Shown: positions 37,161 through 48,510 of the stretch, piece after piece
Layout of the letters: the number at the start of each line of letters is the position of its first letter
Numbering within the stretch: the stretch's first letter is position 1
Assembly: GCF_033568475.1 (NCBI RefSeq)
Contig: NW_027331831.1
Coordinates: forward strand, 5,394,001-5,458,000
Source of the DNA: Henckelia pumila
Lineage: Eukaryota > Streptophyta > Magnoliopsida > Lamiales > Gesneriaceae
Length of the DNA stretch: 64,000 nucleotides
Reading direction: 5' to 3'
Translations under genes and position numbers: made by a program
The notes under the pieces: model-generated
The model's input: only the letters and a program-made list of their open reading frames with translations
What the model was told of the DNA's origin: nothing
Databases searched by the model: none

Positions 37161-37165
37161 GACAA

Positions 37166-37513
37166 GAGCATTTTTGGAAAATGCAACTCTAGGTACTAAA
37201 CTCAAACTTTTGTTTGGCTTAGGTACCTATTTTCAAGTTACACATTATTATATAATTAAAGTGAGTCAACATTTAATATTTTTTATTTTTTATTTGATAA
37301 AAAAACAGACCGTACATGGACGCAAACGTATACGTAAAACACATTGTATAAACACGCAACACGTGTAATTTGATACTCGTTTTCAATAAAACTCTGTTCT
37401 TGACACACACTATACATGTGTTTTTTATTTTTTATTTTTGAAAAAGTAATTTTTCAAACTTATATAATGGTTTTTTCATATTTTTTCGATGATATTTGTA
37501 TTAGTACTTAGTT
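37166..37513. other. Interval between the pararetrovirus and a Mutator-like element
   Basis: AT-rich, with a short local inverted repeat (aggtactaaactcaaacttt...cttaggtacct near 37190-37230). It ends in gtacttagtt (37504-37513), the target duplication of the next element. Confidence 0.5.
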
Positions 37514-38546
37514 GGGCTAATAGCATTCCACCCCCTTGTGAAATTTTTATATAACACAAAACCCCCTATAAAAATTTAATTAGCTATTAAGTCCTTCACC
37601 TTTCAAAAAAATTAGCTAAAACACTCTTGCGTCGGAAATTGTACTTGCACGCGCTGGAAGTGAGATTTGTCATGATTGTTTTTATTTTTCATTACCTCAA
37701 ATGACAAAAATACCCTCAAGTACTTGAGTAACTATTTTGTTAGTGGGTTTTTATTTGTCCAACTATTTAACATATTATTATTGATTTTTATTATTTTAAA
37801 TTTTATGAAGTTGAAAAATAATACTATTTGAAACAGTTAATTTACCAACTTACTATCCAAACATGTTATTTTTATTATTCTGTAATTTATAAAAATACAT
37901 AATAAAAATCATTGATTATATTAGTGATAAACTAAATAAAAATTAATATTCAAAATAATAATTATTAATATTAGTATTATTTGAATACAAGATAAGGGTG
38001 CTTAAAAATCAAAATAAGCCAAGTTAAAGAAATTTATCAAAATAAAAAATATATAATTAAGGAAATTTTAATTTTTTTGAAATAAATTAATATTAGAGTC
38101 ATGATACCTTACAATAGAACCGGAGTATTTGGGTATAATTTGATTTTACATTGTTAAAATTTTGATCTAAAACAAATATATCAATTATGCTTAAAATTTT
38201 TTTCCATAAAATTCTAATAAATAATTAAATGAATAAAATTATTATGAAAATTTATTAACTTATAATGAATGAACATATTAATAAAAATTCAAAACATATT
38301 TATCATGTCAACCGAAAATTTTAATTTTCAAATCATTTATCATGTCTGTCATAATTTCTTTACCAATATTTATTAATTCATTAATATAATTACTATATAT
38401 TCATATTATATATATACATTATATATAATATAATTTATTCAAAACAGTATACGAAATAGGGCTTAAAATCAAATAAAATGAAGTTAAACTGATCATTGAT
38501 AAATATAAAACTTTATAATTGAGAAAATTGATTAAAAATAAATAAA

Positions 38547-38585
<39 letters not shown>

Positions 38586-39131
38586 TCTTGAATAATAACA
38601 AAATGTGGTTAATTTGAATCACTTGCGAGATAAAGAAATGGATTTTGTTTATAAGATTAATTGAATAGTTCTTTAAATTTGCTAATGTTATTATGATTTT
38701 ATTAATATTTTCATTTATTTAATATTTTCACATTATTATTACTACGATTATTAATTATACTTCATATTATTAATTAAAATAATATGTTCGGTTAGAAATT
38801 TAGTGAATTCACTGTTCCGAATAATCGTATTTTTAAAATTATAAAATTTAAAATAATACAATTAAAAAAATCATATGATAAAAAATTGGACAAAGAAAAA
38901 TACACTACAAATATTATGCTTAATGATTTAGGGGTATTTCAGTCATTTGAGGCTATAAAAAGTAAAAAAAACATGACCAATTGCTTTTCAAATGCGTGCA
39001 ACACCAATTTTCGATGTAGGGGGTTTTTAGCTAATTTTTTGAAAAGTGAAGGACTTAATAGCTAATTAATTTTTTATAAGTTGTTTTGTGCTATATATGA
39101 ATTTCATAAGGGGGCGGAATGCAATTAGCCC
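37514..39131. mobile_element. Non-autonomous Mutator-like element, 10-bp target duplication
   Basis: The left end GGGCTAATAGCATTCC and the reverse complement of the right end GGGCTAATTGCATTCC begin terminal inverted repeats that stay alignable for about 200 bp, including ttagctattaagtccttcac and cctcaaatgac. The perfect direct repeat gtacttagtt flanks it at 37504-37513 and 39132-39141. The 1.2-kb interior is AT-rich with a (TA)n run at 38554-38582 and no transposase. Long terminal repeats plus a 9-10 bp duplication are the Mutator-type signature. Confidence 0.85.
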
Positions 39132-39204
39132 GTACTTAGTTAAAGTAGATGACTATGAATGTAAATTTAGATGGATGTCACGTTGGTACACATGGTTCAA
39201 GTTT

Positions 39205-39417
39205 GGAAATTTCGAACCTACCCATGGAGTACATGGTTCAAGTTTGGAAATTTCGAACCTACCCATGGGGTAATACTCCATGAGTGGTGTGGAGTGTTGT
39301 GATTGGTCTAAATTATGTGGGCCCAACATAATTTATGTGGGTCCCACATGATTGGACCAATCAAATATTTTCACACCACCCATGGGTTATTACCCCATGG
39401 GTAGGGTCGAAGGAACC
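39205..39417. mobile_element. TACCCATGG foldback MITE, 10-bp target duplication
   Basis: The left end GGAAATTTCGAACCTACCCATGG pairs with the right end, whose reverse complement is GGTTCCTTCGACCCTACCCATGG. Flanks gttcaagttt at 39195-39204 and 39418-39427 are identical. The centre folds through gattggtc/gaccaatc and atgtgggcccaac/gtgggtcccacat. The left terminus with its flank is duplicated in tandem (41-bp unit, second copy from 39246). Confidence 0.8.
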
Positions 39418-39427
39418 GTTCAAGTTT

Positions 39428-40137
39428 AATCAAACCGTACAAATTCAAAAAATTACCAAATTTATCGATTTTGAAAATATCAAATTAAATTACTAACAAT
39501 AAAAAATCATATCAATTTAAAACCTAAATTTCAATCCGGCTTAATTTGGATGCATTATCGAATTTTCTATTTTGAGTTTTTCCAAATGACATATATTGGA
39601 AATGAGAGTTTGGCACCCTAAACGTCTTAGCAATTGGCGGGACAACGGTTAATAAATAATAAAATAATAAAACTAGATCGCTTAGGACCGAAGTTAAGCT
39701 CGTATGTGCTAGATCCAACGACTCATCTTTTTATGCACATTAGGCACGATTCAACTCAACTCGATTCGATAACTATACTATAGATTGTCCAAGGGAGGAT
39801 TGAGAAATCCATTAAGAGTCATGCAGAGTTTCCATGATGGGCAAGTCATGCTCTAGAGGAAGTACCTAGCATTGGTTTTCTCTAGCATTGGTTTTCTTGG
39901 ACAAGTCATTAACATAGGTGTTTCGCTATCTCGTTTGAGATCTAATTATCAACTTATGTTTACACATTCGGTTTCACGAGTTAATTTTGTTAGACGTATT
40001 TTCTATTTTAGTTATTCATGAAAAAATATTATAATATTATAATGTATCAAGTGTACCTTCAATAATCCACATTTATTCTTAATTAATTATGTGTAGAGTC
40101 TATTGGATCGACCCATAAATAATATTAGTAGACAATT

Positions 40138-40180
<43 letters not shown>

Positions 40181-41290
40181 GACGATATATCAAAAATAAA
40201 AAGAGTGACCCATGAATTCTAGCTGCTTTATGGAGGGTCCCTATCTCAATTTCTTCTGTAAATCTGGACTTGATTAGGCTACCCACGTTAGTACATGTTC
40301 ATCGGAGCGATTGGCGCCTATATTATTTAATATATTATAATATAATTTAATACAATAGCCATCCCTATAGGCTATAGTATATTTAATTAATTAATATTAA
40401 TAAATACATAATACGAACATGAACATAGATAGATAGGTATAACAACATTAACTAATATCCACAGTATATCTACAGAATATGGAATAGTAATTAGTCAAGT
40501 TCTTCGGATTTTTCTTATCTGAATTATTTTTCTGTTGGTGAAATTTTAACTCTTGGATCATCGACCGATGATATCGACTTAATTACATAATATTTTAGTA
40601 AACTTATATGATTTAATAATATTGAAATATCGAAAAGAATTACGATGAAATAAAACCAAAGTGCATCATCCACTATTTTATTGTCATTTACGAAATTTGA
40701 AAATCAGAAGTCAAAGGGATTTATTTAACAAGGTGTGAAACAACAAAGTCGGCAGCCGCTCGATAGTTTCAAAGATCGACAGCCCGAAGTACATAGCGCC
40801 AGCCCTGAATAAGTCACATTTCACAATTATTTTTTATTTTACACAAAAAAAAAAAAGATATTGTACATTTTAAAGAATTTGATTTGATTTGAATTGAAAT
40901 AATTTAATTTATTCTTCCGCGAAATCTAAATATTGTGATATATACTCAGTTCTAATTGAAGATTTGAAGTTGTGCTTTTAAAAATACATTATACATATAT
41001 GAGTTAATTAATAATTAATTAACCTAGGTATATATATATTTGAAAATGGAAGTGGAGGATATTAGTTCACCATTTTATGGGTATGAATTTCGGTCGTGGG
41101 TGAAATACTAGCATAAGAATAGTATACGCACCTCGTACTACATCCAACTCTTCAAATGTTCGATTTTAATTTGTTTTCGACGGACGTGAAAGTTTCCTGT
41201 CACAGACTTCAATATATATTCAAATGTGTTTTTGTTATTTAGAGAAGTAACACCAAAAGCTTAAAATCTATCATTTTCATGTTTATATAT
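39428..41290. other. Gene-free interval
   Basis: AT-rich DNA with an (AAT)n microsatellite at 40140-40180 and short repeats. No open frame of note, splice structure or element end is supported. Confidence 0.45.
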
Positions 41291-41599
41291 GTTACAATTT
41301 TGTTATGTTGTCCACCCACCGTGTCCACCCAACATGCCCACAATTGAGGTGGTATTCGCCTATTGAATGTGATGAATTGTACATCCAATAATTGATTGTC
41401 ACTTCGATGGTGGGCACGGTTGGTGAGAAGCAAAACAAAACTCTCTATGTTACAATTTTGTTATGTTGTCTACCCATCGTGCCCACCATTGAGATGTCAC
41501 TTACCTATTGGATGTGATGAATTGTACATTCAATAGTTGAGTGTCACCTCAATGGTGGACACAGAGGTGAGCGCGGTTGATAGACAACATAACAAAGCT
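41291..41599. repeat. Two tandem foldback units, about 150 bp each
   Basis: Copies at 41291-41441 and 41449-41599 both start gttacaattttgttatgttgt and both fold on themselves: the left part 'tgttatgttgtc...caccattgagatg' pairs with the right part 'cctcaatggtg...gacaacataac'. A shared middle word, ggatgtgatgaattgtacat, is seen in the second copy and near-identical in the first. A MITE duplicated in tandem is the simplest reading. Confidence 0.7.
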
Positions 41600-42572
41600 C
41601 TTCTATATTATTTATAATGTATTTCAAATCCACTCAATAATGTTGTATTTTGAAATAAATTATACTTAATATAACTAACGTGTAAATACGTAGTTTATAG
41701 ATTTAATTGATCTATTGTTTTATTGTTAACAATAAAATTACAATCGAAATCCATGAATTTAAAATATTATCATCCAAGTATAACATAATATAATGTATCA
41801 TCCTTATGTTAACATGAACTCAACCGAATTCTGCATGGTACATAATAAAAGTTGAAGTTATAAAATACGCATGAAATACTATGCTAAAATTAATCAACCA
41901 TATCGTCTCCCCCCATAGATAACTAGAGAAGAGACACACGTTCGAAATTAAGTGAAAACAAAACCGCTCATCTAAAATGATATGATGATTCAATGAAACA
42001 TTGAGTGACGAAAATTAATTTCCTTTTTGAGTGAAAATTTTGATCAAATGAATCTTACACGGGAACCTTAATATAATCAACACGCATATATAATTTACGT
42101 ACCTTAGTATTAATAATAAATGATGACTATTGCTGTATGACGATGATAATAATTCTATTGCGTGTTTTATTTATGATGATTTATTGGTGTCGAAAAAGGG
42201 TTTGACTATATTTATAATCCGCAAAAGTAATAAAAACGTTTTTGGTTAATTTTCACTTGCTAATTTAATCATTTATATGTACATAGTACGATTTCACGGA
42301 GAGTGAGCTACGTTATATATTTTTCATGTGATTCAGCATATTAGATGAAATGACAAAAAGCATATGTAACATCTTTATAACAATTGGATGAATACTTATA
42401 ATAATATCTTAAAGATAACGTCGAATAATCATACATCCACGATATGTCCCGATCGATAGTTAAAAAAAAAAGTAATGCTAATTTAGAAAGTCAACTATTG
42501 TCAGAATAATAATAAAATCATCACATAAATTCGGTCATGAGATTTCCACTATGTTCATGAGATAATACGAGA
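41600..42572. other. Gene-free interval
   Basis: AT-rich DNA without recognisable genes or element ends. Confidence 0.4.
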
Positions 42573-42925
42573 CTGCTATACTTGGTGCTATAAACTGTGC
42601 TACATTTTGCTAAAAATAATTTTGTTTGCACAAATTATTAAAAATTAAATTTATTAAATAATATGAATAAACAAAATATAATTAATCATTGATAAAATTT
42701 TTGATTCACTATTTTTTCAATTAAAAAAATCATCAATAAATTATTTTACTCATTTATCGTGCTTGAGACACAATTTATTGCCTATTTTAATTGAAAAATA
42801 GGTGAATCGAATATTTTATCAATGATTAATTATATTTTGTTCATCCATGTTGTTTAATGAATTTAATTTTTAACGAGATTGTTTTTAGCAAAGTGTAGCA
42901 CGGTTAGTAGCACCAAGTGTAGCAG
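42573..42925. mobile_element. MITE with long inverted repeats
   Basis: The left end ctgctatacttggtgcta pairs with the right end (reverse complement ctgctacacttggtgcta), and the match continues inward over most of the element, including a block around aaaatataattaatcattga on both arms. The whole 353 bp could fold into one long hairpin. No target duplication is clear. A small-RNA source is possible for such a hairpin. Confidence 0.7.
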
Positions 42926-43469
42926 ATGATTTCGTCCCAGATAATACACGTACAAACAGATTGTGCCAACTATAAAATAGCTATTGATTGATTTCACATC
43001 AAAAAGGAAAAAAAAAAAGCTATTGATTTTTGAAAAGTATAACACGGCTGCTTGAAAAAAAACACTATAATAAAAAAAATAAAAATAAATATATAATGCC
43101 AATTATTCTAGATTAAAACAAAAAATCAGATATAGTTTTTGTTTTCCCTTTACTCAATGTCAAAACCAAAAAAAAAAAAAACTTTTGACGAGCGTATATA
43201 TCCAGAAATTTATGTGAAATATTTAAAGCTCGGATTCATTTTTCTAGAAGATTTTTAATAACCTTTGATTTCTTTTCATAAATCATTTATAAGCCCACAT
43301 TTACTTTGTTAATTCTTATCCATTGACTTCAAAAAGACTCACAAGTTGTCACTATAAATAAGGCCAAAATTCATATAATAGAAATGGCATATATATATTA
43401 AAATATTGTATCGTAAATATTATATATATTACATCTCCAAATCTCAATCAAATTTTTTGCCATTTTAGG
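42926..43469 (+). promoter_or_regulatory. 5' flank of the EG45-like gene
   Basis: AT-rich interval leading to the ATG at 43470. A TATA-like word, ctataaataagg, lies at 43352-43363, a sensible distance (about 110 nt) upstream of the start codon. Confidence 0.45.
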
Positions 43470-44664
43470 ATGCAGTATAATCTCCCCATGATATGGCTCT
43501 CCGGCCTCCTCCTCCTCCTCAGCCACCACGTCCGGCTCGGCGGAGCCGACGTCGGAACAGCCAGCGTGTATTACCAACCATACACTCGTAAGTTTTTCCG
43601 ATCACAAATCAAGAAACCAGAGATTTATATATATATATGTGCGTGTGAATTAATTACAAGGGAAATAAATATTGATGCTGCTTTGGTTTACATTTTCTTG
43701 ATCGATAAACGCCCGCAGCCACCGCATGCTACGGGGATGATTACTCTCAGTTTCCGACCAGCGGCCTTTTCGCCGCCGTGGGAGAGGAGCTGTGGGACAA
43801 CAGCGCCGCCTGCGGGCGGCAGTATTTGGTGAGATGCATCAGCGCCGTCGTGCCGGGGACTTGCATCCCCGGCAGCCAGATACAGATCAAGATCGTGGAT
43901 CGGGCCGAAACTTCGGTTTCCAAGCCCACTTATTATGGAACGGGCCTAGTGTTGTCCAATGTAGCTTTCGAGACACTCGCAAACCCCAATCCGGGCGTCG
44001 CCTATTTGAACGTCGAGTTTCTTCAGTAAGTTTCGTTCGTCAAATTTCAATCTTAGTTCGTTATATTTGTTTTTCGTGCAATGTTATGATTTTTTACAAT
44101 GTGAGTGATCGACTTGAGCACATGAGCCAACGTGACATTCTTTCGATAAAAATGAAACGAAAAATCGAAAAATAAATGAGATAAATATATATATATATAT
44201 ATATCACATTGTTTGAGTGTCATTCTATATAAAATTCGGAGAAAAATATATTAAAATCAAAATTTTTTGAAATTTTCTATAAATGAATATATACTTTAGG
44301 AATAATTGTTCGGATTGAGTTTTCCAATGTTGAATGGTCTTACACGAAATTTCATTAGGCTTAACGAAAGTGCCCCATGAAAAGAAGCACTTGTTTGTTT
44401 TGTTCATCCAACTTGCCAAATTAGATTTTGGAATATACTTTCCCTGACAAAAATTCACTTGCGGTTGTCTCATGATCGATTTTGTAACACGGATTTTCGA
44501 CTCGATCCAACTCATGAAAAATATTATTTTTGATATCAATGGTATTAGTTTTTTAATGCAGATATGAATCAGGTCGACTTGTTTCACAGTTTCGATATTT
44601 TTGTGCTCTTTATAACCTGATGAACTAATTGAATTTTAAATTTTGTTTTTTGTGCAGGATTTGA
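43470..44664 (+). CDS. Secreted EG45-like / plant natriuretic peptide-like protein, 3 exons, 143 aa
   Basis: Exons 43470-43587, 43719-44025 and 44658-44664 (GT-AG), sum 432 nt. The start is the first ATG of a clear signal peptide with a Leu run (residues about 7-18) and likely cleavage after the GGA region. The mature part is one double-psi beta-barrel domain, as in the EG45-like, p12 and plant natriuretic peptide group and the N-terminal half of expansins: GTASVYYQPYTPTACYG, then FAAVGEELWDNSAACGRQY, RCISA, TCIPG and QIKIVDRAE, with four or more Cys at family positions. It acts in the apoplast; PNP-type members affect water and ion balance and some respond to pathogens. The last exon adds only one residue and the stop; reading through the second intron would stop at a TAA directly after Gln, so retention barely changes the protein. 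Confidence 0.85.
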
Positions 44665-44945
44665 TTTGCTAATTTTGTTGGATGAAGTAGCTGACTTTGT
44701 TCGTTAGTCGACATTTTTTGGGGACGAGTCACTGTAGTTTGAGTAGCTTAATTCAATTCATTAGTACATAATTAGATAAGAATCTTATTTAATTATTACT
44801 GTATTTTCTAATTATTTTCCCAACTACAGTACAGACAGAAAAGGTTGACTTTGAAAATTGAGACGTTAATATATAAAATGGTTATTCTCGAAGTAATATA
44901 AAATGGCTATTATCACCAAACATTGGTGCAAAAATATACTATGTT

Positions 44946-45062
44946 GGTGTTTGGAGAGTTTTAAGAATTTCTCAACTTTTTTCTTAACAAAATTTAATAA
45001 AATTTTAAAATTTTGTCAAGAAAATGCTGAAAAATTCTTCTTAAAAAATCTCTCAAACACTA
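44946..45062. mobile_element. Small foldback element
   Basis: The left arm ggtgtttggagagttttaag pairs with the right arm (reverse complement agtgtttgagagattttt), and inner parts also pair (cttaacaaaattt with aaattttgtcaag). The total is about 117 bp with no clear target duplication. Confidence 0.6.
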
Positions 45063-46079
45063 CTTATATATGACATATTAACATATATACTTATGAATAT
45101 ACAAACAAAACTATTAAATCTTTTTGTGCATAATAAAGAAAAGATCAATTTAATTGCTTTTAGTTTTATAAGTATTAAATATTACATTATGCATGTTGTG
45201 ACAGGGATAAGAGGACGGATTGATGCGTGTTCATTTGGCTATGTGATTTGTGAGCAATGATGTCATATACGAGTTTTACATGTTGAAATCAATTTTAAAT
45301 ATTTGAATTTAGCGTCAGGATATTACTTTTATACTAATAGGATTTATGAACTCAACCGTGGGGACAGTGATTTTGATACGCATGATCAAGTCAATGTGAT
45401 ATAATGAAGATAATAAAAATGGCTTCACCGTTAATGATTAGAACACCTAACTTCCAACGCTTCTATGGTTGTGGACTTCTTCAACCCTAGGACACTACAT
45501 AATTATCAAACCATTTAATCATTTATGCAAGGTGACTTAAGATTTAAGAGGAACTAAAATCACAATCACGTCGTTCAAAAAAAACCAAATATAAACAAGA
45601 ACATTTCCTATTATCGTTTACATATTCCAATAGGAAAGACGTTAAGATCATACATCATGACGTTATGATACATCAGATTATTTTCGTCTGCTGTCATTAT
45701 ATAGTGTGATATTCTCAACGTTTTTTTTTTTGGAGACCTCCATGTTAGATGATATTTTTGGTTGGTTATATTTTTGTGATATATTTTGGTTCAAAAAAAT
45801 TAAAAAGATTTGGTTGCAATATTTTTAGTGGATTGTGAAAACATTTATGATTTTGGTAAGATTTGAAATATGAATATAATCGACGAAAATATAAGTTTGA
45901 ATATTTATGGTGATTTGTTAAAAATATTAGAGATATGGAAACATATGGTTTTGAAAAGATTTATTATATAATGAGAGATATGGCGAAAAATTTGAAAGAA
46001 TTTATCTTATCTTGAATAACATGAAATTATCTATATATTAGATTTTCATTCATTATGAAAATTGTCGAGTGTGGTCATT
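45063..46079. other. Gene-free interval
   Basis: AT-rich to mixed sequence with no supported gene, repeat end or regulatory site. Confidence 0.4.
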
Positions 46080-46720
46080 AGGGCTAAGGAGAGGCTGACA
46101 AGCTTTCATGTCAAATATTTCAGATTGTTTGATTTGTTGGTTGCTTGTTGTTGCTTTTAAGCACCGTATTCATCATACATTCTTCGGGAGAAGAAGGTGA
46201 GTTATCGGGAGAGAGCGATATTTCGTGCATAAAACAAATTATGTTGTAGGCTTGTCTGGTTTGTTGTGAGGGACAAATTGTGGAGAAAAAAAATACGTGT
46301 TCTAAAGTGTCCCGACATCCAGTGAGACAAGCTGAGAAAAGTATCACGAAAATTCATTCTGATTACAAGATTGATCGTGGTACATACTTACAAGGGAAGG
46401 TTAAGGTGAGTTCTCGGGAGAGAACGGTCCGTGCATCGAAGGGAGTTCGAGATGGCGGATTCAAAAAACGAGTGATGCTCGCCAAGTAGAATCTACTGAA
46501 CGTGTTCATCATAAAGGCGTGAGGTTTAGTAGATTTGCTTGATGGTTGAGCGTGGCCCCGTGGATGTAGTTCGGTTGGAGTGAATCACGTTAAAACTGCT
46601 TGTGTCTTTTATTTTGCTTTTATTTTTATTTTTTATGAATTGGACTAACAATAAAAACTTGCCAAAATAAGAGAACCTGATCAACACTCCACATTTGTCA
46701 GAATCGAAGGGTGAAATGCC
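46080..46720 (+). mobile_element. Probable Copia LTR fragment
   Basis: The stretch 46550-46622 (ccccgtggatgtagttcggt, aatcacgttaaaactgcttg, then tttattttgcttttattttt) has the wording common at the downstream end of plant Copia LTRs. The part before it contains two 'ttctcgggagag'-like words. Neither LTR ends nor a second LTR can be shown, so this is a fragment and the call rests on recall of typical wording. Confidence 0.4.
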
Positions 46721-46773
46721 CACTCCAACAAATTAAGTTTGACTTCGCCCACTACGTACACCCTCTCGTTCAC

Positions 46774-46946
46774 GGTTTTGTCTATGCTACCCCATTCGGG
46801 TAGTGCCCGAATGGGGATCCAACGGTCCATGTTTTTTTGGATTTGATATGATCTCATTTAAAATAAGATCAAATCAAATCTAAAAAAATATGGGCCATTG
46901 GATGCAGCACATGAACAATGCCCATATGCTAGCATGGACAAAACCC
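46774..46946. mobile_element. Foldback MITE, 9-bp target duplication
   Basis: The left end GGTTTTGTCTATGCTA and the reverse complement of the right end GGGTTTTGTCCATGCTA are inverted repeats. The centre folds through tttggatttgatatgatctc and its inverse. Flanks are ctcgttcac (46765-46773) and ctcgtttac (46947-46955), a 9-bp duplication with one change. Confidence 0.75.
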
Positions 46947-46955
46947 CTCGTTTAC

Positions 46956-47314
46956 TTAGATTTGGTTTCCGAGTAAGACTTCCACCTGTTATCCACCAAG
47001 ATAAGTGGCTCAATACGCATCATTATTTTCCCACTAAATAATGTTTGGGATCAAAGTTGCCCATGAAAAGTGACAAATATAATTGTGGGAACTAATCCTT
47101 AGATTCTTTTTTAATCATTAATGGTTATTATTAGACTCTAAATAATGAATCAGTTTCATGTGACATGATGATCCATCTCGAGATATTTGGAAAAATAGAT
47201 TAAAAAAATATTTGACCAATCTTATGCAATCTTTCTCTTATTTAGCTTAACTAATTTAAATATTATTGATAACAATAACAATAATAATTTATTATTATAA
47301 AAATTAAAATATCA
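46956..47314. other. Gene-free interval
   Basis: Mixed to AT-rich DNA leading into the duplicated AT-rich segment. Nothing else is recognised. Confidence 0.35.
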
Positions 47315-48510
47315 AAAATAATATTCATGAAAATAATAATATTATCAAACAAATCACTATCATTTATAAATAAATATAAAAATATGATGATTGAATAATG
47401 ATAATAATATTAATAATTTAAATAAATAAAATAATAATTTAATCAAGTAATAATAATATAAAAATATATCATAAAAAATAATTTTTAAATAATATTTTAT
47501 TGAAGGAGAATTATTTGATAAATAAAACTCTACTAATAATAATAAAATTAAGATTAAGAATTCTATTAGTTTTATGATATCTGCAATTTTATAATACTTT
47601 CAATATTTATAATAATAATAATTATTATTATTATTTAATAATAATATTAATAAACCTTTCAAAAAATAATAATGGTAATATTATTATTATTATTAAATAG
47701 TAAAAAAAATTAAAAAATGAATTTCAGTTAAGAAATTATTTGATAATTAAATATCTTCAGAGTAGATATAATCGGATGCCTATATATTTATATATCGCTT
47801 GGTGCAGAAGTTGTCATTGTTTTGTTCACTTTTTAGTTCAAGTTTTACAAAGAATAATTTTTTTTGAATGGAAGATCTCGTATTATTAAAATCAGCGAGT
47901 AAACAAGTTTTTAATTACAAGATCAATTAGCCAAAAAAAAAAAATTTCGCTCTCCCAAACAAAAGAGACGGGGGAGTAAATAGCAAAAGAAGCAAGCAAG
48001 TGAGCAACAACATTCGTCGACCTACGAACATGACGTAAAATAGTATCACCATCTTGCGACAATAAATATCTAATATCAGTAGTTAGTGCTCCAGAATAGC
48101 TAAGATTCTCTTCTGGCAAAGAGAGAATTCGAAGTGATAAGATGAGGTCGTAGATGATGTTCTCGAGCAGATATGAGCCATCCCTCAATCGCAGTAAGCT
48201 CCACATAAACTATAGTCTGTGGTCACTCGATTCGTCTGACAAAAGCGAGAACTGGTTGTCCTTCATGGTTACGAACTACTCCACCAATGCATACGCTTCC
48301 TGCCCTCATTTGCTCCCCACCAAAATTTAGAGCATTCACGTTCAATCTACCTGCGGATTGACTTAGGAATGCGAAAGCAGGACATTGCATATATGGGGAT
48401 GACTTGAAGGACAGACTTTATTAGGGTCTCTTTGCCTCCTATCAAAAAGATCTTGTTATTCCACTCTCGCATTCGTTTGTTAATCCTCTCGACTAGGTAA
48501 CGGAACTGCA
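47315..48510. repeat. Segmental duplication, copy 1
   Basis: Nearly identical to 56240-57464, from ataatattcatgaaaata through an AAT-rich block and into the LINE fragment. It lacks a 20-bp piece near 48119 that copy 2 has (deletion between ggc repeats), and differs near 48238-48270. Confidence 0.85.

Larger units (their letters stand above)
26951..37165 (+). mobile_element. Endogenous plant pararetrovirus (Caulimoviridae-type), rearranged and degenerate
   Basis: The order along the plus strand is pol block copy 1, pol block copy 2, a transactivator-like frame, a promoter, a leader with short frames, a small frame, a movement-protein-like frame and a coat-protein frame with a zinc knuckle. 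Pol reads protease-RT-RNase H with no integrase, and there are no LTRs, which marks a pararetrovirus and not a retrotransposon. All frames carry stops or frameshifts, so it is a dead genomic copy. Pol copy 2 to the coat protein spans about 7.6 kb, close to a full genome for this family, opened between coat protein and pol. The genus is not settled; separate movement, coat, pol and transactivator frames resemble the solendovirus/caulimovirus style. Confidence 0.85.

Noticed and set aside
26951..37165. Reading the viral region as an LTR retrotransposon
   Set aside because: No LTRs, no integrase, and a coat-protein-like frame with a zinc knuckle after a TATA/leader region; pararetrovirus fits better.
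46280..46489. 69-codon plus-strand frame
   Set aside because: Within a probable LTR fragment; no recognisable protein and no supporting splice or promoter signal.
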